A stretch of DNA of 64,000 nucleotides from Saprospirales bacterium GYS_P2D (lineage in GTDB: Bacteria; Bacteroidota; Bacteroidia; Chitinophagales; Saprospiraceae), in contig WUUP01000003.1 of the NCBI GenBank assembly GCA_009833045.1, positions 248,001 to 312,000 of the forward strand. Reading direction: 5' to 3'. Within the stretch, counting starts at the first letter, position 1. Each line of letters opens with the position of its first letter. The notes under the pieces were generated by a model that saw nothing but the letters and a program-made list of their open reading frames with translations, was not told the DNA's origin and did no database searches. The position numbers were made by a program, and so were the translations under genes. This document shows, piece by piece, positions 25,788-33,278 of this stretch.

Positions 25788-26460
25788 TATAGGACAGTCC
25801 TCCTCATACAGATCTGAGGATAGATATAACTGGGCGGTATGGATAGACGAAGAGCAAGATAAACTCAAGGAGGTCAAAAGTGTAACCTATTATCTACACA
25901 AGACATTTCCCGACCCCATAAGAAAACAAATGAACCGAGAAGACAAATTCGTTTTGAAGACATCGGGATGGGGCACTTTTATGATCTATATAGATATAGA
26001 ACTCAATGATGGAGAAATAGTAGAGCAGGAACATTATCTCATATTAGAAGATGACTACCATACATCACAGATAAAAAAGGAAGAACATCCATCTGCATTG
26101 TCTACGGATCAGACAGCTTCTAAAAAGAAGATATTCTTATCCTACTCTACTGTAGACCAGCCTATAGCCGAGGCACTCAAGAATATGCTAAAAGAAAAGG
26201 ATATCGAAGTGACGTCAGCCGCAGACACACCAGCTGGTATCTCCATATATGACTTCATCAAAGACTCCATGAAACTAAGTGATGCTGTCATCGAAATCCC
26301 AACTGAGTACAGTAGTTCCAGCCAAGAATCTGAGATCAGACTGGCAGAAAACTATGATAAAAAAGTAATCAGACTACCGAAAGGCGGGGAAGTATCAAGG
26401 CGTTCTGAAAATCAAGAATTGAATAGTATGAATATGGATTTCTTAGATGATATCCCATAG
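25777..26460 (+). CDS. pYEATS-TIR domain protein
   Basis: A 227-residue protein. Residues about 8-92 match the prokaryotic YEATS (pYEATS) beta-sandwich: YNWAVWID, VKSVTYYLHKTFPDPIR, FVLKTSGWGTFMIYIDIEL and a following acidic strand. Residues about 116-205 are a TIR domain: KKIFLSYSTVD, DAVIEIPTEYSSSSQ, ESEIRLAENYDKKVIRL, with Glu184/Glu186 as catalytic candidates. pYEATS domains have been described as sensor parts in predicted bacterial conflict systems. The start codon lies within the end of the upstream TIR-like gene. It ends 9 bp from the convergent LRR-Roc-COR-TIR gene. The ligand of the YEATS part is unknown. Confidence 0.83.
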   Translation: MKFNIGQSSSYRSEDRYNWAVWIDEEQDKLKEVKSVTYYLHKTFPDPIRKQMNREDKFVLKTSGWGTFMIYIDIELNDGEIVEQEHYLILEDDYHTSQIKKEEHPSALSTDQTASKKKIFLSYSTVDQPIAEALKNMLKEKDIEVTSAADTPAGISIYDFIKDSMKLSDAVIEIPTEYSSSSQESEIRLAENYDKKVIRLPKGGEVSRRSENQELNSMNMDFLDDIP

Positions 26461-26469
26461 GTCTACATA

Positions 26470-29400
26470 TCACGACGATCCCTTCACCATCCCTCTCAGC
26501 TGCCTTACTACCTCCATCCAGGCCTTATTAGGCAGTGGCCACTCATTGATAGGGACTAATCTACTCTTCTCATTCTTTGGCATGGCTTCTATAGATGACA
26601 AACTTTTGGATCCGTTATCATCTGAAGATATTTGATTCTCTATGGCTGTGCGTATCTCGCTAAAGGACAATGGCAGTGAACTCCAGTCACAATCCTCTAT
26701 GATAATAGGGATGATACGAGCTCTTCTTTGCTCCATATTTTCCAAGGCCATCTTGAGCTCCGTCTCGTAGATATAGCTGGAGTTAACGAACTGCTGAGAG
26801 ATCAGCATGATCACCCACTCAGCCTGCTCCAGTTGAGATCTGATCTCATCATCCCATTGATCTCCAGGGGTCAATCGACCATCCTCCCATACTTCTATCA
26901 TTTTCTCCCTACGCATACCGATGAGGTATTTCATGAGCTCCTCCTTGTAGCCTATATCTGCATGAGCATAAGAAATGAACACTCTCTTAGGAGGATTGTC
27001 TTCGCCAGAAGAGAAGGCTCTAAAGCGATAACGATCCAGCATTTTGAATTTTACAGCGCCATTCTTATTCGTTTTGGCAATGTCTTTCTTGGGTATTCCT
27101 TTTACTTCTTTGACTTGATTCTCATAAGCTTCATCGAGATCAGCATGTGATATGTAGTACTTATCATCCAGGCTGATCATCAGATCTATAGGAGCTCGGA
27201 CAAAAGGCGAACTATAAAAATTGAATTCAAATTTTTTCAATTCTTCTATCACCTGAATACTTTCTGCCTTCTCAAGACTTACTTTTATTGGACCATTCCA
27301 TATATCCATTATATCCTTATATTCAGATGATAATTGCTTATTATATGCAATGGACCTTTTATCTCTTAAAATTGATTTGTTTCTATCGTAAAAGATTCGA
27401 TATGATGTAAAATCAATCACAGGGATTCGATAGTAGCACGCCATCAAAGTGTGATATAAATATTTCATCACACTGACATCAATAATCTTATTACCATCAA
27501 AAGAATCCAGATACACCTTGATGCATAGATCTTCTGGTACACAGGTGATCCATACCTTGATATGACTGTCCAGTTTGAATATGATCTCATTTTGATAAAA
27601 ATGCTTTTCATGAGGATTATTCCCATAGGCACAGATCAATCGATTCATTAACCCGTAGGGCATGAACTCTTTAAACCTGAGCGCAAAACTGATCTTCATA
27701 TTGGAAATAGCAAACTTATAAAGTAATCCATCCTGCTCTGGTGCATCTTCTAATAATGCTGGGATTATGTACTTATCCAATTTAGGTGTACCAGTGTACT
27801 GATTGTGAAAGATAATGGATTGACTTATCGCTAATTGTAAATCCTGAGTATCCAATATTTTCACATCAGCTGCACCAAGTTTCCCATTTTGTTCTCTACC
27901 TTTTTTGAATATTTTAGATTTAATCTCCTGTAAGACTTTTGAAGGATGGAGAAATACTATATCTGAGATACTTGGATCATCATGATAATATAAGAGCAAT
28001 CCTCTATTGTGAAGGAGTCGTAATACGGCTATCACTTCCATATCTGCATCTTTATGTTGCCACATATCGGGTAGCCTATCGCCGAAACAATAATTCAGAA
28101 ATCTTGATCTATCGATTTTATACGGTTGCTCTTCCCCTTCATCTTTTTTCGTTAAGAAGGCATTAATCAGCTGCGCATGATCTGTGCGAAAGCTTTGTGA
28201 TCCACTGATTTTGGACAGCTCTGACTTGAGATGTTCTTTGACTAATTTTCTTCGCTCCCGATATGCAGATACATTCTGAGGAGACTTTTGGAGCGATATC
28301 CTATAGTGATCTTTGATGGCAGGATACTCTATAGGGACTACCGGCTGTGTTTGGATATTTTCTTCCAGATCTATTTTATTCTCTATCAGCGTGACGGCTT
28401 GCGAAGCTGGCACTTTAGCATCCTCTGTTTTTTCACCTCCTTCATAGTCTCCTTTTGCTATCCCTTCTAATCGTCTCAGCTCTGGAAGGTCCTTAGTCAA
28501 ATACCTGATATTGCCCAGCCAATAGCCTAATGCATAATTGTAATAGGGAAAAGGTCTTTTCTCCGTGGGCTCCTGCTTGCTATTTTTATTGGACTGCCTA
28601 TCCCATAGGACTGCATAGACGGACTCCTCAGTGAAGAATAGCTGATAGGTGCCATGAAAATAGTCCTGACCACCAAAATCATATATTAATCCATAGGGCT
28701 GACCTTCTTCTCCCTGATAATACCAGATAGAGACTTCCAGTACATCTGTACTTTGTATTTTTTCATTAGCGAATTGATCATTAATGAGATATTGACTCAG
28801 GGTAGACTTACCAGCATCACTATTGCCCAGCAGTAACAACTTAGTCGGTAAAAGGATAGAATTAACACTATTCTTTTTCCGAGTGGATTGACTGAGGATA
28901 AAATTTAAATCGGATAGTAAGCGCTCTGTATGATTGACGTCCCATCCTGATTCATAGAGATCTGAGGTAAAAGGCTCTTTTTCTAAAAAAGGATTATTGG
29001 AGATATCAAATCTGCTAAACTTATTAGATTCTAAGAATGGAATAAGAGCGAGTAAGTCATTATAATCCTCTATCTGATTATTATTCAAATCCAAGTGCGT
29101 CAAACTCTCAGGCAAACCATCTATCTGACTAATCTCATTATAACTCAAATACAAGACCGTCAAACTCTCAGGCAAACCCTCTATCTGACTAATCTGATTC
29201 CCACTCAAATACAAGCCCCTCAAACCCTCTGGCAAACCCTCTATCTGACTAATCTGATTCCCTACCAAATCCAATTCCGTCAAACTCTCTGGCAAACCCT
29301 CGATCTGACTAATCTGATTCCCTACCAAATACAATTTCGTCAAACTCTCTGGCAAACCCTCGATCTGACTAATCTCATTATTACTCAAATTCAAGACCCT

Positions 29401-29736
29401 CAAACTCTCTGGCAAACCCTCGATCTGACTAATCTGATTCCCACTCAAATACAAGCCCCTCAAACCCTCTGGCAAACCTTCTATCTGACTAATCTGATTA
29501 TTCCTCAAATCCAAGTCCGTCAAACTCTCTGGCAAACCCTCTATCTGACTAATCTGATTCCCACTCAAATCCAATTCACGGAGATGCTCAATCGTCCTTA
29601 TCTCAGAAGGAATATACGTCAGACCCAAAACCGATAAATCCAAACTTATCATAGAAGGATCTGATTCACAGGCCCTGATTCTCTTTAGCGCCTCCTCAGG
29701 GATTAAAGGGATTAATTGATTTAACTTCTTGTCCAT
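26470..29736 (-). CDS. LRR-Roc-COR-TIR protein (ROCO-family GTPase with TIR effector)
   Basis: A 1088-residue multidomain protein. Order: nine 20-residue leucine-rich repeats of the SLTDLDLRNNQISQIEGLPE type (about 48-235), then a Roc GTPase with P-loop GNSDAGKST (Lys310), G3 YDFGGQ (Asp353) and G4 ENKID (about 452-456), a COR-like region (about 500-790), a linker, and a TIR domain from about 917 (RVFISYAHAD) with candidate catalytic Glu991 in YIYETELKMAL. The Roc insertion between G3 and G4 is long. The plan parallels NLR receptors: repeats sense, the GTPase switches, TIR acts. It is cytoplasmic and the last gene of the minus-strand operon, 14 bp after the patatin gene. Confidence 0.92.
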   Translation of the reverse strand: MDKKLNQLIPLIPEEALKRIRACESDPSMISLDLSVLGLTYIPSEIRTIEHLRELDLSGNQISQIEGLPESLTDLDLRNNQISQIEGLPEGLRGLYLSGNQISQIEGLPESLRVLNLSNNEISQIEGLPESLTKLYLVGNQISQIEGLPESLTELDLVGNQISQIEGLPEGLRGLYLSGNQISQIEGLPESLTVLYLSYNEISQIDGLPESLTHLDLNNNQIEDYNDLLALIPFLESNKFSRFDISNNPFLEKEPFTSDLYESGWDVNHTERLLSDLNFILSQSTRKKNSVNSILLPTKLLLLGNSDAGKSTLSQYLINDQFANEKIQSTDVLEVSIWYYQGEEGQPYGLIYDFGGQDYFHGTYQLFFTEESVYAVLWDRQSNKNSKQEPTEKRPFPYYNYALGYWLGNIRYLTKDLPELRRLEGIAKGDYEGGEKTEDAKVPASQAVTLIENKIDLEENIQTQPVVPIEYPAIKDHYRISLQKSPQNVSAYRERRKLVKEHLKSELSKISGSQSFRTDHAQLINAFLTKKDEGEEQPYKIDRSRFLNYCFGDRLPDMWQHKDADMEVIAVLRLLHNRGLLLYYHDDPSISDIVFLHPSKVLQEIKSKIFKKGREQNGKLGAADVKILDTQDLQLAISQSIIFHNQYTGTPKLDKYIIPALLEDAPEQDGLLYKFAISNMKISFALRFKEFMPYGLMNRLICAYGNNPHEKHFYQNEIIFKLDSHIKVWITCVPEDLCIKVYLDSFDGNKIIDVSVMKYLYHTLMACYYRIPVIDFTSYRIFYDRNKSILRDKRSIAYNKQLSSEYKDIMDIWNGPIKVSLEKAESIQVIEELKKFEFNFYSSPFVRAPIDLMISLDDKYYISHADLDEAYENQVKEVKGIPKKDIAKTNKNGAVKFKMLDRYRFRAFSSGEDNPPKRVFISYAHADIGYKEELMKYLIGMRREKMIEVWEDGRLTPGDQWDDEIRSQLEQAEWVIMLISQQFVNSSYIYETELKMALENMEQRRARIIPIIIEDCDWSSLPLSFSEIRTAIENQISSDDNGSKSLSSIEAMPKNEKSRLVPINEWPLPNKAWMEVVRQLRGMVKGSS
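29076..29615 (-). repeat. 60 bp tandem DNA repeats encoding the LRR units
   Basis: About nine head-to-tail units of exactly 60 bp (20 codons). The block encoding ISQIEGLPES changes little, while the four to six bases around the variable strand positions change most. There are no indels between units. Confidence 0.9.
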
Positions 29737-29750
29737 ACTCCTTGTCTTAT

Positions 29751-31445
29751 TTATTGTTTTTTGTCCTTCTTATGATAGGTCTGCCTGAATTCATCCAGCG
29801 CTACTCGATAGATCTCAGAGTGATCCATCGGGGTGACGAGATAGTCATTGACTCCTATATACTGTGGCTGCTCCCAGACAGGCATGAGCTGCCAGTGGAA
29901 GGGCAGCGAGAGCTGCTCCAGTAGCCCCTGTGTCAGCTGGATACCGATGATCTCCCCTACGGCCTGATAGAGAGCTCGTCCCTCCGCCATATCACGGAGA
30001 TGTTGATAGCGCTGACTGAAGGACGCTGAGTCCAACACATACTGCTCCTGCATATCTGTGCTATTCGTCACTATATAGTCTCCAGGCTCCGCCGTATTGT
30101 GGGTCTCTATCCCATACTTAGTGATAGAGACCACCTCCTCTTTATCAATCGCCTGTCGGGCGATGATCTGTCCATATTTCTGATAGCGTACTCCATCAGA
30201 CAGTAGTATGGGTAGGATCTGACTCATCGCCTCCTGCTGAGAGAGTAGGAGGATCTGCCGCCCTTTGATCCCATAGTCAAAAGTGCTACTCCACTCCTTC
30301 GCCTCGACCTGCTGTCGAGCGGCTCGCTGTCCGATGGTGTAGAGCTGTTTAGCATTTTTTGCACGATCCATAGGTAGTAGCCCTGCGATCTCCTCGTCCG
30401 AGAGCTGATTGATACCGATCTCTCTGAGTGCATGTGGCTCGAGGGCAATATTGTACCGTATATACTCCAGCAGTGGCTCAGGAGTCAGTAGATCATCACT
30501 GAGATCGCCTGCTTCTCGATTGATATAGCTAGGCCGTTTCGGATGACTCATATACTGCAGCATCAGCTGATTGAGCTCTACCGCATCTGCCATGAACATC
30601 TCAGGGACTTCCGCTGCCCATCGTAAGGATTTTCGCTTGAGCAGCTTGGTTTTTTCTTCTTTCTCTACCCGCTGCACACCGTAGCCCGTACCGACAGAGA
30701 TGAGCTGGAGGTGATCACTCCCCTTTCGCCATCCATAGCCATAGCCCTGGATCGTAGTCATCAAAAAGAGCATCAGAGCCGGATTATTAGCCATACTGAC
30801 ACCTCCATCGATGAAGACCGCTGACTGCTGATCACTGAGTATCAGCTCCTTAGGAGCAAAAAATGTCGGTGCAGCCGATGTAGCTCGGAGCAGATCGGCT
30901 ACTTTGAGCGTTTTATTGGCCTCATAGTAAGCATGCCGAGGATGATTATGAAAGACCCAAGTACTCATCGTATCTGCCCGCTTAGCAAAAATAGCCAGAC
31001 CTGTCTTGAAGTCTCGACTGCCCAAGGTGCGATCACCGATATACTCTTTCTGCAGCAGTATTTCTTCGAGTATATCATGTCGATACTCTGCACTCAATAG
31101 ATATTTGAGTATGCCCCGATTAAGCAGATGCTTTCTACGAGTGAAGATTTTTTCTCCCCGCTCCATGTATAGATCTACGATATCACGGATCTCCCAGCCC
31201 ACGGCTACCAGCGTAGCGATTAGCGCACCAGTACTCGTCCCTCCGACCATATCAAAGTAATCTGACAGGACCAATGAAGGATCATTATACCGCAGCCGGA
31301 GCATTTCTTCGATCTTCTCCAGATAGCCCAAGGTCAAGGCTCCTCGGATACCTCCCCCATCCAGTGCTAAGATGCGCTTGGGTCCAGAGGCCATTAAGCG
31401 TTGATAGACAGGATGATCGGTGTAGCGTTGAGATTTTGGATTCAC
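29751..31445 (-). CDS. patatin-like phospholipase
   Basis: A 564-residue patatin-family lipid acyl hydrolase. The oxyanion loop DGGGIRG is at residues 29-35, the nucleophile Ser71 in GTSTG and the catalytic Asp213 in DGGVSMANNP. The C-terminal about 220 residues are an extra region of unknown fold. Start is a GTG that overlaps the stop of the upstream TIR gene by 4 bp, so translation is coupled. There is no signal peptide. Patatins serve as membrane-degrading effectors in several defence systems such as CBASS, but no cyclic-nucleotide synthase is present here. The gene looks higher in G+C than its neighbours, near 50 percent in sampled lines. Confidence 0.9.
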   Translation of the reverse strand: MNPKSQRYTDHPVYQRLMASGPKRILALDGGGIRGALTLGYLEKIEEMLRLRYNDPSLVLSDYFDMVGGTSTGALIATLVAVGWEIRDIVDLYMERGEKIFTRRKHLLNRGILKYLLSAEYRHDILEEILLQKEYIGDRTLGSRDFKTGLAIFAKRADTMSTWVFHNHPRHAYYEANKTLKVADLLRATSAAPTFFAPKELILSDQQSAVFIDGGVSMANNPALMLFLMTTIQGYGYGWRKGSDHLQLISVGTGYGVQRVEKEEKTKLLKRKSLRWAAEVPEMFMADAVELNQLMLQYMSHPKRPSYINREAGDLSDDLLTPEPLLEYIRYNIALEPHALREIGINQLSDEEIAGLLPMDRAKNAKQLYTIGQRAARQQVEAKEWSSTFDYGIKGRQILLLSQQEAMSQILPILLSDGVRYQKYGQIIARQAIDKEEVVSITKYGIETHNTAEPGDYIVTNSTDMQEQYVLDSASFSQRYQHLRDMAEGRALYQAVGEIIGIQLTQGLLEQLSLPFHWQLMPVWEQPQYIGVNDYLVTPMDHSEIYRVALDEFRQTYHKKDKKQ

Positions 31446-32059
31446 ATAATTTCAGTTGATCTGCTAAAAAGGTAAGATAAAGCAATCAAAGAAACTATTA
31501 CATGGAGAGATATAAATACTTTGTCTTTTGCGCTTCGCTTATTAGAGAGGATAAAAAGGACTAATCCTAAAATGGGAATTAAAGACATGACTATATTTTT
31601 CATCCAGTCAATTCCTTGAGTATCTGGGACCTTTGGCCTACTAATATTACTATTATGAGGCCTTTGCTTATCTCGTGTAGCCTCAATGGCGTTCAATAGT
31701 TTGACCCCTCCTTTCATCGAGAAAGGATCATATATATACTGGATGGTTCTAATATTGCTCACACTTAAGTCGTGAATATTGTTTTCCACGACTAAGGGGA
31801 TAATCGGTTTTCCTAAGTCTTGCGCATATTTGAACTCAACCTTGCAAGCAGGTGACTTCCAATAGGCTCTTGAAGTAACAGCAATGAATACATTCGAATT
31901 TTCGATCTCATCGCATATCTGATCCCACCAAGGATGACCACCAATAGTATTTTTGTCATACCAGACATTGTACTTTCTCAAGTTGTAGTCTAAAATCGAA
32001 TCCTTCAATTGATTAGCATACCATGCCTCTTTTCGATTGTAACTGATAAATACATTCAT
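31442..32059 (-). CDS. membrane-anchored TIR domain protein
   Basis: A 205-residue protein. Residues 1-135 are a TIR domain: MNVFISYNRKEAWYANQL, the WYDKNTIGGHPWWDQI loop, NVFIAVTSRAYWKSPAC and KVEFKYAQDLGKPIIPLV with Glu75 at the NADase position. Two transmembrane helices follow (about 153-170 and 181-200), so the TIR part faces the cytoplasm at the membrane. Its stop overlaps the GTG of the patatin gene (GTGA). That coupling suggests TIR and patatin proteins are made in fixed proportion and may act together. The gene is clearly A+T-rich. Confidence 0.87.
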   Translation of the reverse strand: MNVFISYNRKEAWYANQLKDSILDYNLRKYNVWYDKNTIGGHPWWDQICDEIENSNVFIAVTSRAYWKSPACKVEFKYAQDLGKPIIPLVVENNIHDLSVSNIRTIQYIYDPFSMKGGVKLLNAIEATRDKQRPHNSNISRPKVPDTQGIDWMKNIVMSLIPILGLVLFILSNKRSAKDKVFISLHVIVSLIALSYLFSRSTEIM

Positions 32060-32130
32060 AATTTCGATTAAGGGAATAAGCCATTTTTAAATTTATCTTT
32101 ATTACTTTGTAAGATTCTTATCACAATCTA

Positions 32131-33249
32131 TTACTCCTTAAATCGCTTGTACTGTTCTTCGAGATAGAACAGCCTATCCTGAAGATTTCTTTCACGATTT
32201 GCTATTAAAATGACAGATATGCAGCTGATCAACAAAAAATAATTACTCCATGCCTCTACTGATCCACCAATACTTTTAGAGAATAACACACAAACATATG
32301 CGACAAAGATTGATAGCATTGAAAATAATATAGGTTTAACGGCCAAATTAAATAATAAGCCAATAAACATGTATACAGTAACAATTCCTCCTACGTAAAG
32401 GATTGGTGCATTAAAATTTGCTATGTATATGATGGCGATGACACCCATTCCAACTAATGTGGAAGTGAAAATTATAATTTTTGTTGCATTAGGTTTGAAG
32501 TGACGATTTACAGAAAACGCCAAAACCATAGCAACGAAAAAAGCCAAAAGTAGTCGGATGAATAGAATTGTATAAAAAACTGAGAAATTCTCTGATTGTT
32601 TACACAGAAAGTAATCAAGAAATATATACACAAGTATCGTTGCAATTCCTAACCAACAATAAAATCTAATTTGCTCTATGTGCAATTCAATATTAAACTC
32701 TTGAAAATCCTTTTCGAGAAGTTTATCATTAAATTCTCCAAAAGAACTGGTTAAATCATTTAACAAATTTTCTCTATTCTCTACGAAGTCATCTTTGAAA
32801 AATGGTCTTATAAATTTGTTATTTTGAATTAATTCTTGGATATATCCATTATCTTTAACTTCCTCTATCGTATTTCCAATAGCAGACACCAGATCGACTT
32901 TTAGTTTTTCCAGATTGTTATAATCATACTCAATATTGAAGTAATCTCTCAAGTCAAATGGTATTTCTTTACGATTACTCGATACAATTATAACTGGTTT
33001 TTTTAATGCTATCGCATACCCCGTTTCCCACATGACATTAGCATTTAAGTCAGAAATCACTGCAATGCAAAATTGAGATTCAACAATTTCCTTCTCAATT
33101 CTTTCTGTAATTTTCCCCGCAGCTTGTTTATGATCTCCTCGAATGGCTATAATTTTTTCATGCTCAGAGACTACTTCAGATGCATCAAGAATAGCCTTAC
33201 AAACCGGGTCATACTTTTTGTGAAATGGCATTATGATAAAACACTTCAT
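32131..33249 (-). CDS. nucleotide-hydrolase-like (DRHyd/TIR-like) domain on a six-helix membrane module
   Basis: A 372-residue protein. Residues 1-125 have the pattern of the nucleoside-deoxyribosyltransferase/DRHyd superfamily, related to TIR: CFIIMPFHKKYDPV, AAGKITERIEKEI, CIAVISDLNANVMWETGYAIALKKPVIIV, with Glu75 as probable catalytic residue. After a helical linker come six hydrophobic segments (about 197-360), similar in layout to the MASE-type 6TM sensors of cyclases, and a short C-terminal charged helix. It could hydrolyse a nucleotide or NAD-like molecule in response to a membrane signal; this is inference. It lies between the CHAT gene (29 bp) and the TIR-TM gene (71 bp). It is the most A+T-rich gene seen. 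Confidence 0.78.
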   Translation of the reverse strand: MKCFIIMPFHKKYDPVCKAILDASEVVSEHEKIIAIRGDHKQAAGKITERIEKEIVESQFCIAVISDLNANVMWETGYAIALKKPVIIVSSNRKEIPFDLRDYFNIEYDYNNLEKLKVDLVSAIGNTIEEVKDNGYIQELIQNNKFIRPFFKDDFVENRENLLNDLTSSFGEFNDKLLEKDFQEFNIELHIEQIRFYCWLGIATILVYIFLDYFLCKQSENFSVFYTILFIRLLLAFFVAMVLAFSVNRHFKPNATKIIIFTSTLVGMGVIAIIYIANFNAPILYVGGIVTVYMFIGLLFNLAVKPILFSMLSIFVAYVCVLFSKSIGGSVEAWSNYFLLISCISVILIANRERNLQDRLFYLEEQYKRFKE

Positions 33250-33278
33250 TACTGCTTAATTGATCATTAATAATACTG

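Noticed and set aside
29095-29637. 180-residue plus-strand open frame opposite the LRR repeats
   Set aside because: A periodic antisense shadow of the 60 bp repeats (recurring TLWQTLDLTNLI pattern); the minus-strand LRR protein explains it fully.
29751-32059. CBASS-type system (patatin/TIR effectors with a cyclic-nucleotide synthase)
   Set aside because: No cGAS/DncV-like nucleotidyltransferase, E1/E2/JAB or HORMA gene is present between 22 and 41 kb.
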